Shown piece by piece: positions 8,161 to 17,410 of a stretch of DNA of 21,912 nucleotides. The stretch's first letter is position 1; every line of letters begins with the position of its first letter. Origin of the DNA: Cryptomeria japonica. Lineage: Eukaryota > Streptophyta > Pinopsida > Cupressales > Cupressaceae. Made by a program: the position numbers and the translations under genes. Under the pieces are notes generated by a model. The model saw only the letters and a list, made by a program, of their open reading frames with translations. It was not told the origin of the DNA and ran no database searches. The stretch covers positions 127,501 to 149,412 of the forward strand of contig NW_026729197.1 of assembly GCF_030272615.1 (NCBI RefSeq), written 5' to 3'.

Positions 8161-8345
8161 TTCGTTTGCATTGACCGCACCAAAGGTGCACGCCTTGGTG
8201 TGCACCCTGGAGTGCACTTTGGTGCTCACCTCGGTGCACACTTTGGTGTGCACCTCGGTGTGCACCAAAGGTGCGCACCTTGGAGCGCACCAAAGGTGTA
8301 CACTTTGGAGCGCACCACATAGGGTCTTTGAGAGGTTGGCGCAGT
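8161..8345. repeat. Palindromic GGTGCACC/GGTGCGCACC transition region
   Basis: Runs of GCACCAAAGGTGCACGCCTTGG, CTTTGGTGTGCACCTCGGTG and CACCAAAGGTGCGCACCTTGGAGCGCACC form a chain of short palindromes about 10-20 bp apart. This vocabulary links the 38-bp array (6474-7103) to the GC-rich modules right of 11451. No gene is seen. Confidence 0.8.
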
Positions 8346-10030
8346 GCGCACACCAAGGTGGGTGTTGAGGTGCGTGCCGAGGTGGGTGGGTGCTAGGGTG
8401 CGCTCCATGGTGGGTGCCAGGGTGGGTGCGTGCTAGGGTGGATTCCAAAGAGGGTCATAGGGTGGGTGCCAAGGTGGGTTGGTGATATAGTGGGTTCAAA
8501 GGTGGGTACTAGGGTGGGTTCCAAGGTGGGTCACAAGTTGGGTGCCAGGATGCGTGGGTGTTAGGTTGGGTGCCAAGGTGGGCTCCTGCGTGGGTGGGTG
8601 CTAGGGTGGGTTTCAAGGTGGACGCGAGGGCGGGTGCCAAGGTGGGTAACAAGTTGGGTGTTAGGATGGGTGAGTGCTAGAGTGGGTGCCAAGGTGGGTG
8701 GGTGCTAAGGTGGATGCCAAGGTGGTTCACAGGGTGGGTGGGTTCTAGGGTGAGTTCCAAGGTGGGTCACAGGTTCAGTGCTAGGGTGGGTGTCAAGGCG
8801 GGTGTCGAGGTGCCTGGGTGCTAGGGTGTGGATGCCAATGTGGGTCATAGGGTGGGTACTAGGGTGGGCTGCAATGTGGGTGCCAAGGTGGGTAACATGC
8901 TCGGTGGGTTCTAAATTGGGTGCCAGGGTGGGTGTGCACCCACCTTGCCCGAGGTGGGTGCCAAGGTGCCAGTGTGGGTGGGTGCTAAGGTGGATGCCAA
9001 GGTGGGTGAGAAGGTGGGTGATAGGTTGAGTGGTAGGATGGGTGGGTGCCAAGATGGGTCACAGGGTGGGTGCAAGGGTGGGTAGGTGCTAGGGTTGGTG
9101 TCAGGGTGGGTGGGTGCTAGGTTGGGTTCCAAGGTGGGTGCGAGGGTGAGTGTCAAGGTGGGTCACAGGTTAGGTGCTAGGATGGGTGAGTGCTAGGGTG
9201 CAAAGGTGCCAGGGTGGGTGCTAGGATGGGTCGATGCTAGGGTGAGTGGCAAGGTGGGTCCACAAGTGTCAAGGTGGGTGCCGAGGTGGGTGCCAAGTCG
9301 GCGACTGCTATGGTGGATGCCAAGGTGGGTCACGGGGTGGGTGCCAAGTTGCTAGGTTGGGTTCCAAGGTGGGTGCCAACGTGGGTGCTAGGGTGCGTGG
9401 GTTAAAGGGTGTGTCACAACGTGGGTGCCAGGATGGGTGCGCACCCACACTGGCCAAGACGGGTGCGGGTGCAAGGTTGGGTTCCAAGCCCGGTCACAGG
9501 CTGGGTGCTAGGATGGGTGGGTGCCAAGGTGGGCACCAGGGTGGGTGCACCCACCCTGGCCAAGGTGGGTCACGGGGTGGGTCCTAGGGTGGGTAACGGG
9601 GTGGGTACTAAGGTGCGTGCCAAGGTGGGTCATAGGGTGGGTGCCAAGGTGGGCACCAGGGTGGGTGTGCACCAACCCTAGCCAGGGTAGGTCACGGGGT
9701 GGTTGTCGGGGTGGGCGTCAAGGAGCCAAGGTGGGTGGCAAGTAGCCAAGTTGCGTGCCAAGGTGGGTGTCGGGGTGGGTGCCAAGGATCCAAGGTGGGT
9801 GCCAAGGAACCAAGGTGGGTGTCTGGGTGGGTGCCGAGGTGGGAGCCAGGGTGGGTCCCAAGGTGAGTGCAAAGGTGGGTGCCAGGGTCAAGGTGAGTGC
9901 CAATGTGGGTTCCAAGGTGCCAGGGTCAGGGTGAGTGCCAATGTGGGTTCAAAGGTGCTAAGTTGGGTGCGAGGTTGGGTGCGAGGGTGGGTGGGTGCCA
10001 AGGTGTGCTAGGTGGAAGCCCGGGTGGGTC
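8346..10030. repeat. G-rich GGTGGGTGC minisatellite (potential G-quadruplexes)
   Basis: Nearly the whole stretch is a degenerate 10-20-bp repeat such as CCAAGGTGGGTGCTAGGGTG. The plus strand is strongly G-rich and the minus strand C-rich. Many segments have four closely spaced G-runs (for example GGTGGGTGGGTGCTAGGGTG near 8381-8400). Occasional inverted pieces (CACCCACC) create palindromes at 8927-8944, around 9441 and at 9536-9559. From 9547 on, the array belongs to the 7,923-bp macro-repeat. Confidence 0.95.
9536..9559. repeat. Perfect 24-bp palindrome at the macro-repeat boundary
   Basis: CCAGGGTGGGTG (9536-9547) is followed directly by its exact reverse complement (9548-9559). The left boundary of the 7,923-bp macro-repeat falls at 9547, the centre of this palindrome. 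The second macro-copy keeps only the right half (17471-17482). Confidence 0.93.
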
Positions 10031-10405
10031 GGCATCCCATGGGTGTCGAGTTGGGTGCCTGATGGGTGCTTCTTGTCAAGTTTTAGTCGTCGGGACTCAT
10101 TTCGAGCCTTAGAGGTCGTTTCTTGTCCGGTTGCCCTGTCTTCGACCTGGGAACCCAATTTTGGTCCTCGGGTCCCATTTTTTTTTGTCTCGCATCCCAC
10201 TTTTGGCCTGTGGCCTTTTCGGGGTCGATTCTCGTTTTGGGCATCAGAGCATGTTTCTTCTCCTAAAACCCAATATTTGTTTATTAAGTCTCGGAACACA
10301 TTTTTGTTCTCGTGGACCCATCATGGGTCTTGGAACGCATTTGTGGTCCTTGGGTCCCATTTTGCATCCCGAAACTTGTGTTTTGGTGCTTGATCCCTAT
10401 TTTGG
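10031..10405. repeat. T-rich degenerate repeat based on CGGGTCCCATTTTGGTC
   Basis: Degenerate 25-35-bp units recur: GGGAACCCAATTTTGGTC, TCGGGTCCCATTTTT, CGCATCCCACTTTTGGCC, CGGAACACATTTTTGTTC, TGGACCCATCATGGGTC, TTGGGTCCCATTTTGCATC. An oligo-T run lies near 10182-10190. The region is the least GC-rich part of the macro-repeat apart from the AT-rich boxes. No gene is recognised; the ORFs that cross it just spell the repeat. Confidence 0.8.
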
Positions 10406-10801
10406 GTGCCCACCTTGCACCAAGTGCGCACCCGGGGCAAACCGAGCGCCTTGGTGCACCGGGGCAAGATCGAGCGTGCACCCGAGGCGCCCCGAACATG
10501 CACCAAGGTGCACTCGGCCCACATGTGAGCGCAGGTCGTTGCGCCCGAGGTGGTGTGTGGGCACCGCGTTGCAGACGGGACACTGCACGCACACGACGCC
10601 CCCTCCAGGTGCACGCACGTAGGCCGGGCCGGGTGCACACCCGACGCCCTAGCAAGGTGCGCGCACCCGGGCAGGGCTCACACTTGGCGAACGGGGCGCA
10701 CTTCGCGAGGGAGGGTGTGCACCTCGACGGGGGTGGGTGGCCGGGGTGGATTCGCACGTGGGTCGCGGTTTGCTAAGTACACACTGCGACAAGCTCATAA
10801 C
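10406..10801. other. GC-rich leader upstream of 5S gene copy 1
   Basis: CpG-rich sequence with GGTGCACC, GCGCACCCGGGGC and CCGAGGCGCCCCGA words and no protein-like signal. Immediately before the 5S gene there is a weak TATA-like CTAAGTA at about -29 to -23 (10773-10779), GC dinucleotides at -16/-15 and -9/-8, and C at -1 (10801). C at -1 is usual for plant 5S genes; the canonical TATA-like element near -28 is weak. Confidence 0.6.
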
Positions 10802-10920
10802 GGGTGCGATCATACCAGCGTTAGTGCACCGGATCCCATCAGAACTCCGCAGTTAAGCGCGCTTGGGCCGGAGTAGTACTGGGATGGGTGACCTCCCGGG
10901 AAGTCCCGGTGTTGCACCCT
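10802..10920 (+). rRNA. 5S ribosomal RNA gene, copy 1
   Basis: This is a full-length 119-nt plant-type 5S rRNA, a component of the large ribosomal subunit, transcribed by RNA polymerase III. It begins GGGTGCGATCATACCAGC and ends GTTGCACCCT; the two ends pair (GGGTGC with GCACCC) as helix I. The internal control region sits at canonical positions: box A AGTTAAGCGCGCTTGGGC from +50 (10851), intermediate element around GGAGTAGTACT, and box C GGGATGGGTGACCTCCCGGG from +80 (10881). No indel or disrupting change is visible, so it looks functional. GCGTTAGTGCACC and ACTGGGATGGG are features I associate with gymnosperm 5S (from memory). It is the only gene in the 7.9-kb unit, on the strand opposite to the proposed 35S transcription. 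Confidence 0.98.
10851..10900 (+). promoter_or_regulatory. Internal control region of 5S copy 1 (box A, IE, box C)
   Basis: Box A starts at +50 with AGTTAAGCGCGCTTGG, the intermediate element lies near +67 to +72, and box C starts at +80 with GGGATGGGTGACC. These are the TFIIIA-binding elements described for plant 5S genes. Confidence 0.9.
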
Positions 10921-10925
10921 TTTTT
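10920..10925 (+). terminator. Pol III oligo-T terminator of 5S copy 1
   Basis: Six T residues directly at the 3' end of the 5S gene, followed by AG and a further five Ts. Confidence 0.93.
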
Positions 10926-11355
10926 AGTTTTTCGCCGGGCGTCGCAATGCTATTTGAATAAACCTTTTGCCCGTTTGCGTTCTCGTCGGGGCCGGGCCGG
11001 GCCGGGGTGCGCTGCCCGCACTACCGCGCGCGCGGGGGCGACACCGAGCGCGCACCCGAGGCGCCCCGAGCACACAGGCCACGGTGCAACCCGGGCGTTG
11101 TGCGCGCACCCCGGTGCGCCCGAGGTGCTGCGCGCGCACCCAGGTGAAATCGGTGTGCACCTCGGCCAGTGCGCGCTCGGTCGAGTCGCGCACGTTGGCC
11201 AAGGTGCACGGTGATGTTTCTTACTCTAAGGTTCCGCACCAGACGCCCGGGACAGGTGAGCGAAGCTGGGCGGGGCCGGGTGCGCGGCCGGGGCAGGTGC
11301 ACGCAGCTGGAGAGAGCTTTGGAGCACACTTCGGAGCGCACCAATGATGCGCTCC
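10926..11355. other. GC-rich spacer downstream of 5S copy 1
   Basis: Contains GGGGCCGGGCCGGGCCGGGG (10989-11008 region), CGCGCGCGGGGGCG, and repeated GCGCGCACCC and CCCGAGG words, ending with GGAGCACACTTCGGAGCGCACC, which introduces the module family to the right. ORFs on both strands are compositional. No gene is seen. Confidence 0.65.
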
Positions 11356-11450
11356 ATTCAAAAGTTTCCTGAAAAGGCAAAAAAAGTTGAGATTATAGAA
11401 TTTCCCACTTGAGAGATTGTAAAAAAAAAAAATTTAAAATGAAGGAAACG
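11356..11450. repeat. AT-rich box relic R1
   Basis: A diverged copy of the AT-rich box: CCTGAAAAGGCAAAAAAAG, GAGATTATAGAATTTCCCAC, GAGAGATTGTAAAA, an oligo-A run and GGAAACGCGGGTGCC. It has lost the ATTTTAAAAT palindrome. The copy-2 equivalent is at 19279-19373. Confidence 0.8.
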
Positions 11451-12100
11451 CGGGTGCCAAGGTGTGCGCAGCCCAGCCAAGGTGTGCGCACCAAGGCGCC
11501 CACCCTGGCGAAGGTGCACGCAAGGTGCGCACCCGAGGCAAACCGGACAATTAACCCAACTTTCGACTTCGCGCGCACCTTGGAGCGCACTTCGGAGCGC
11601 TCCTTGGTGCGCACCAATCTTGGGCACCTCGGAGTGCACCATGGCGCCCACCAAGGTGCGCACCCGGGGCAAACCGAGCTCCGACTTCGTGCGCACCTTG
11701 GAGCGCACGAAAGGTGCGCACCATGGCGCCCACCAAGGTGCGCAGCCCAGCCAAGGCGTGCGCATCAAGGTGCGCACCCTGGCGAAGGTGCGCACCCGGG
11801 GCAAACCGAGCTCCGACTTCGTGCGCACCTTGGAGCGCACAAAAGGTGCGCAACCCAGCCAAGGTGTGCGCACCCCGGTCAAACCGAGCTCCGAATCGTG
11901 CGCACCAGAGGTGCACGCCATCGTGCGCACCTTGGAGCACACTTCGGAGCCCTCCTTGGTGCGCGCCGATGTTGCGCACCTCGGAGCGCACCCGGGGAAA
12001 ACAATGCAATTAACCCGACTTTCGACTTCGTGGGCACCTCGGAGCGCTCTCGGGTTCGCACCTCGGAGCACACCGAGGTGCGCACCTTTGATGCGCTGCC

Positions 12101-12137
12101 TTCACCAATTTCCAGAAAAGGCAAGAAAACATTGAGA
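12101..12137. repeat. AT-rich box relic R2 (truncated)
   Basis: TTCACCAATTTCCAGAAAAG, GCAAGAAAACATTGAGAAGG: only the left third of an AT-rich box remains before GC-rich modules resume. The copy-2 equivalent is at 20024-20060. Confidence 0.8.
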
Positions 12138-13140
12138 AGGTGTGCGCACCGAGGTGCCCACCCTGGCGAAGGTGCACGCGAGGTGCGCACCCGGGGCAAA
12201 CCGGGCTCCGACTTCGTGCACGCCGCACCTTGGAGCACACTTCGGAGCGCTCCTTGGTGCGCACCAGGGCGCGCAACCCAGCCGAGGTGCCCACCCCGGC
12301 GAAGGTGCACGCGAGGTGCGCACCCGGGGCAAACCGGGCTCCGACTTCGTGCACGCCATGGTGCCCACCGCGGCGAAGGTGCACGCGAGGTGCGCACCCG
12401 GGGCAAACCGGGCTCCGACTTCGTGCACGCCGCACCTTGGAGCACACTTCGGAGCGCTCCTTGGTGCGCACCATGGTGCCCACCAGGGCGCGCAACCCCG
12501 CCGAAGGTGCACGCGAGGTGCGCACCCGGGGCAAACCGGGCTCCGACTTCGTGCACGCCGCACCTTGGAGCACACTTCGGAGCGCTCCTTGGTGCGCACC
12601 ATGGTGCCCACCAGGGCGCGCAACCCCGCCGAAGGTGCACGCGAGGTGCGCACCCGGGGCAAACCGGGCTCCGACTTCGTGCACGCCATGGTGCGCACCG
12701 CGGCGAAGGTGCGCACCCGGGGCAAACCGGGCTCCGACTTCGTGCACGCCGCACCTTGGAGCACACTTCGGAGCGCTCCTTGGTGCGCACCAGGGCGCGC
12801 AACCCAGCCGAGGTGCCCACCCCGGCGAAGGTGCACGCGAGGTGCGTACCCGGGGCAAACCGGGCTCCGACTTCGTGCACGCCGCACCTTGGAGCACACT
12901 TCGGAGCGCTCCTTGGTGCGCACCATGGTGCCCACCAGGCCGCGCAACCCAGCCAAGGTGTGCGCACCAAGGTGCACGCGAGGTGCGCACCCGGGGCAAA
13001 CCGGGGTCCGACTTCGTGCACGCCGCACCTTGGAGCACACATCGGGGCGCTCCCGGGTTCGCACCGGCGTTGCGCACCGTGGTGGGCACCTCGGAGCACA
13101 CCAAGGTGGGCAGCGAGGTGCGCACCTTTGATGCGATGCC

Positions 13141-13216
13141 TTCACTAATTTCCATAAAAGGCAAAAAAAAAACGAGATTTTAAAATTTCCGTTTTGAAAG
13201 ATAGTGAGAAAAAGGG
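13141..13216. repeat. AT-rich box A
   Basis: TTCACTAATTTCCATAAAAG, an A-run, the perfect palindrome ATTTTAAAAT (13177-13186), TTCCGTTTTGAAAGATAGTG, then GAGCCCGCC. Variants CCATAAAAG and GAGAAAAAGGGAA distinguish this box. Confidence 0.92.
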
Positions 13217-13635
13217 AATGCTGGTGCCATCTTGAGCCCGCCCTGGTGCGCAGCCCAGCCAAGGTGTGCGCACCAAGGTGCCCACCCTGGCGAAGGTGCG
13301 CGCCCGGGCAATTAACCCAACTTCCAACTTCGCGCGCGCCAGGGTGGGAGCGCACCCAACAACCGGGCCTGGGAAGAGCCAATGCGAGAAACCCCACCAA
13401 ACGCTCTGACAAAAAAAGAGGGGGCGCTCCAGTAACCCCGCTTCGGAGCGCACCCTGGGCAAACCCAGCCAAGGTGCCCACCCCGGCCAAGGTGCAGGCG
13501 AGGTGCGCACCCGGGGCAAACCGGGCTCCGACAACGTGCACGCCGCACCTTGGAGCACACTTCGTAGCGCTCCCGGGTGCGCACCTCAGAGCACACCAAG
13601 GTGGGCAGCGAGGTGCGCACCTTTGATGCGCTGCC

Positions 13636-13713
13636 TTCACTAATTTCCAGAAAAGGCAAAAAAAAAAGGAGATTTTAAAATTTCCGTTTTGAAAGATAGT
13701 GAAAAAAACGGAA
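13636..13713. repeat. AT-rich box B with fold-back arms
   Basis: The ATTTTAAAAT palindrome is at 13672-13681. TTCCGTTTT (13682-13690) and AAAACGGAA (13705-13713) form perfect 9-bp arms around a 14-nt loop. TTCACTA at the left edge and TAGTGAA near the right edge form a second, outer inverted repeat. Confidence 0.93.
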
Positions 13714-14105
13714 CGCGCGTGCCATCTTGAGCCCGCCCTGGTGCACAGCCCAGGTAAGGTGCCCACCCTGGCAAAGGTGCGCACCCGGGCAATTAACCCT
13801 ACTTCCGACTTCGTGCGCGCCAGGGTGGCAACCGGGCCTCGGAAGAGCCAATGCGAGAAACCCCACCAAACGCTCCGACAAAAAAAGAGGCGGCGCTCCA
13901 ATAACCCCGCTTCGGAGCGCAGCCGGGGCAAACCCAGCCAAGGTGCCCACCCCGACGAAGGTGCACGCGAGGTGCGCACCCGGGGCAAACCGGGCTCCGA
14001 CAACGTGCACGCAGCACCTTGGAGCACACTTCGAAGCACTCCCGGGTGCCCACCGGCGTTGCGCACCGTGGTGGGCAGCGAGGTGCGCACCTTTGATGCG
14101 CTGCC

Positions 14106-14183
14106 TTCACTAATTTCCAGAAAAAGGCAAAAAAAAATGAGATTTTAAAATTTCCGTTTTGAAAGATAGTGAAAAAAAAGGAA
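14106..14183. repeat. AT-rich box C
   Basis: Same order as box B, with ATTTTAAAAT at 14142-14151. The right arm reads AAAAAGGAA, so the 9-bp stem is weakened by loss of the C. Confidence 0.92.
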
Positions 14184-14739
14184 CGCGGGTGCCATCTTGA
14201 GCCCGCCCTGGTGCGCAGCCCAGGCAAGGCATGCGCACCAAGGTGCCCACCCGAGGTGCACACCCGGGGCAAACCGGGCTCCGACTTCGTGCAGGCCGCA
14301 CCTTGGAGCACACTTCGGAGCGCTCCTTGGTGCGCACCATGGTGCCCACCAGGGCGCGCAACCCAGCCAAGGTCTGCACACTAAGGTGCCCACCCCGGCG
14401 AAGGTGCACGCGAGGTGCGCACCCGGGGCAAACCGGGCTCCGACTTCGTGCACGCCATGGTGCCCACCGCGGCGAAGGTGCACGCGAGGTGCGCACCCGG
14501 GGCAAACCGGGCTCCGACTTCGTGCACGCCGCACCTTGGAGCACACTTCGGAGCGCTCCTTGGTGCGCACCATGGTGCCCACCAGGGCGCGCAACCCAGC
14601 CAAGGTGTGCGCACCAAGGTGCACGCGAGGTGCGCACCCGGGGCAAACCGGGGTCCGACTTCGTGCATGCCGCACCTTGGAGCACACATCGGAGCGCTCC
14701 CAGGTTCGCACCAGCGTTGCGCACCTTTGATGCGCTGCC

Positions 14740-14816
14740 TTCACTAATTTCCAGAAAAGGCAAAAAAAAACGATATTTTAAAATTTCCGTTCTGAAAGAT
14801 AGTGAAAAAAACGGAA
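14740..14816. repeat. AT-rich box D
   Basis: ATTTTAAAAT at 14775-14784, preceded by CGAT instead of CGAG. TTCCGTTCT faces AAAACGGAA. Confidence 0.92.
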
Positions 14817-15492
14817 CGCGGGTGCCATCTTGAGCCCTTCCTGGTGCGCAGCCCAGGCAAGTTGTGCGCACCAAGGTGCCCACCCTGGCGGAGGTGCGCG
14901 CCCGGGGCAAACCGGGCTCCGACTTCGTGCACTGCATGGTGCCCACCAAGGCGCGCAACCCAGCCAAGGTGCCCACCGCAGCGAAGGTGCACGCGAGGTG
15001 CACACCCGGGGCAAACCGGGCTCCGACTTCGTGCACGCCGCACCTTGGAGCACACTTCAGAGCGCTCCTTGGTGCGCACCAGGGCGCGCAACCCAGCCGA
15101 GGTGCCCACCCCGGCGAAGGTGCACGCGAGGTGCGCACCCGGGGCAAACCGGGCTCCGACTTCGTGCACGCCATGGTGCCCACCGCGGCGAAGGTGCGCA
15201 CCTGGGGCAAACCGGGCTCCGACTTCGTGCACGCCGCACCTTGGAGCACACTTCGGAGCGCTCCTTGGTGCGCACCATGGTGCCCACCAGGCCGCGCAAC
15301 CCAGCCAAGGTGTGCGCACCAAGGTGCACGCGAGGTGCGCACCCGGGGCAAACCGGGGTCCGACTTCGTGCACGCCGCACCTTGGAGCACACATCGGGGC
15401 GCTCCCGGGTTCGCACCGGCGTTGCGCACCGTGGTGGGCACCTCGGAGCACACCAAGGTGGGCAGCGAGGTGCGCACCTTTGATGCGATGCC

Positions 15493-15568
15493 TTCACTAA
15501 TTTCCATAAAAGGCAAAAAAAAAACGAGATTTTAAAATTTCCGTTTTGAAAGATAGTGAGAAAAAGGG
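15493..15568. repeat. AT-rich box E
   Basis: Duplicate of box A; ATTTTAAAAT at 15529-15538. Confidence 0.92.
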
Positions 15569-15987
15569 AATGCTGGTGCCATCTTGAGCCCGCCCTGGTG
15601 CGCAGCCCAGCCAAGGTTTGCGCACCAAGGTGCCCACCCTGGCGAAGGTGCGCGCCCGGGCAATTAACCCAACTTCCAACTTCGCGCGCGCCAGGGTGGG
15701 AGCGCACCCAACAACCGGGCCTGGGAAGAGCCAATGCGAGAAACCCCACCAAACTCTCTGACAAAAAAAGAGGGGGCGCTCCAGTAACCCCGCTTCGGAG
15801 CGCACCCTGGGCAAACCCAGCCAAGGTGCCCACCCCGGCCAAGGTGCAGGCGAGGTGCGCACCCGGGGCAAACCGGGCTCCGACAACGTGCACGTCGCAC
15901 CTTGGAGCACACTTCGTAGCGCTCCCGGGTGCGCACCTCAGAGCACACCAAGGTGGGCAGCGAGGTGCGCACCTTTGATGCGCTGCC

Positions 15988-16065
15988 TTCACTAATTTCC
16001 AGAAAAGGCAAAAAAAAAAGGAGATTTTAAAATTTCCGTTTTGAAAGATAGTGAAAAAAACGGAA
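15988..16065. repeat. AT-rich box F
   Basis: Duplicate of box B; ATTTTAAAAT at 16024-16033, with the TTCCGTTTT/AAAACGGAA arms intact. Confidence 0.92.
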
Positions 16066-16456
16066 CGCGCGTGCCATCTTGAGCCCGCCCTGGTGCGCAG
16101 CCCAGGTAAGGTGCCACCCTGGCAAAGGTGCGCACCCGGGCAATTAACCCTACTTCCGACTTCGTGCGCGCCAGGGTGGCAACCGGGCCTCGGAAGAGCC
16201 AATGCGAGAAACCCCACCAAACGCTCCGACAAAAAAAGAGGCGGCGCTCCAATAACCCCGCTTCGGAGCGCAGCCGGGGCAAACCAAGCCAAGGTGCCCA
16301 CCCCGACGAAGGTGCACGCGAGGTGCGCACCCGGGGCAAACCGGGCTCCGACAACGTGCACGCAGCACCTTGGAGCACACTTCGAAGCACTCCCGGGTGC
16401 CCACCGGCGTTGCGCACCGTGGTGGGCAGCGAGGTGCGCACCTTTGATGCGCTGCC

Positions 16457-16534
16457 TTCACTAATTTCCAGAAAAAGGCAAAAAAAAATGAGATTTTAAA
16501 ATTTCCGTTTTGAAAGATAGTGAAAAAAAAGGAA
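16457..16534. repeat. AT-rich box G
   Basis: Duplicate of box C; ATTTTAAAAT at 16493-16502. Confidence 0.92.
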
Positions 16535-16812
16535 CGCGGGTGCCATCTTGAGCCCGCCCTGGTGCGCAGCCCAGGCAAGGCATGCGCACCAAGGTGCCCA
16601 CCCGAGGTGCACACCCGGGGCAAACCGGGCTCCGACTTCGTGCAGGCCGCACCTTGGAGCACACTTCGGAGCGCTCCTTGGTGCGCACCATGGTGCCCAC
16701 CAGGGCGCACCCGAGGCAAACCGGGCTCCGACTTCGTGCACGCCGCACCTTGGAGCACACATCGGAGCGCTCCCAGGTTCGCACCAGCGTTGCGCACCTT
16801 TGATGCGCTGCC

Positions 16813-16889
16813 TTCACTAATTTCCAGAAAAGGCAAAAAAAAACGATATTTTAAAATTTCCGTTCTGAAAGATAGTGAAAAAAACGGAA
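16813..16889. repeat. AT-rich box H
   Basis: Duplicate of box D; ATTTTAAAAT at 16848-16857. It lies only 355 bp from box G because of the 278-bp deletion. Confidence 0.92.
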
Positions 16890-17326
16890 CGCGGGTGCCA
16901 TCTTGAGCCCTTCCTGATGCGCAGCCCAGGCAAGTTGTGCGCACCAAGGTGCCCACCCTGGCGGAGGTGCGCGCCCGGGGCAAACCGGGCTCCGACTTCG
17001 TGCACTGCATGGTGCCCACCAAGGCGCGCAACCCAGCCAAGGTGCCCACCGCAGCGAAGGTGCACGCGAGGTGCGCACCCGAGGTGCACACCCGGGGCAA
17101 ACCGGGCTCCGACTTCGTGCACGCCGCACCTTGGAGCACACTTCAGAGCGCTCCTTGGTACGCACCAGGGCGCGCAACCCAGCCAAGGTGCTCACCCCGG
17201 CGAAGGTGCACGCGAGGTGCGCACCCGGGGCAAACCGGGCTCGGACTTCGTGCACGCCGCACCTTGGAGCACACATCGGAGCGCTCCCGGGTTCGCACCA
17301 GCATTGCGCACCTTTGATGCGCTGCC

Positions 17327-17410
17327 TTCACTAATTTCCAGAAAAGGCAAAAAAAAGAAAAAAATGAGATTTTAAAATTTCCGTTTTGAAAGATAGTGAA
17401 AAAAACGGAA
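17327..17410. repeat. AT-rich box I
   Basis: ATTTTAAAAT at 17369-17378, with a longer A-rich run (AAAAAAGAAAAAAATGAG) before it. This is the last box before the macro-repeat junction. Confidence 0.92.

Larger units (their letters stand above)
12852..14351. repeat. Nested duplication, left copy (about 1.5 kb)
   Basis: This segment recurs at 15204-16702, first at offset 2,352 and, after a single-base deletion near 16113, at offset 2,351. Differences seen include GTGTGCGC versus GTTTGCGC (near 13266/15618), AACGCTCTG versus AACTCTCTG (near 13404/15756) and GTGCACAG versus GTGCGCAG (13745/16097). It carries AT-rich boxes A, B and C. Confidence 0.9.
15204..16702. repeat. Nested duplication, right copy (about 1.5 kb)
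   Basis: The counterpart of 12852-14351, carrying AT-rich boxes E, F and G. Beyond 16702 the two copies lose register: the segment equivalent to 14352-14629 (about 278 bp) is absent, and collinearity resumes at offset 2,073 until about 17080. Confidence 0.9.

Noticed and set aside
8346-10030. Degenerate telomeric repeat
   Set aside because: The units are GGTGGGTGC/CTAGGGTG-like and irregular; no run of TTTAGGG is present.
10031-10405. Coding exon in the less GC-rich T-rich stretch (ORFs of 113-163 residues)
   Set aside because: The peptides just spell the CGGGTCCCATTTTGG repeat, and competing ORFs cover both strands.
10802-10920. 5S pseudogene or 5S-derived SINE
   Set aside because: The gene is full length with intact box A, box C, helix I pairing and T6 terminator, and no SINE tail follows.
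11409-13148. 579-residue plus-strand ORF (and its identical copy at 19332-21071)
   Set aside because: It overlaps long ORFs in other frames on both strands and is made of repeating Ala/Pro/His/Arg-rich strings from the GC-rich modules. No domain, no codon structure, and the same peptides appear in shifted frames.
12102-14090. 662-residue minus-strand ORF
   Set aside because: Same repeat artefact. It even reads through AT-rich boxes as Phe/Lys-rich strings (FFTIFQNGNFKIS) that recur wherever the box occurs.
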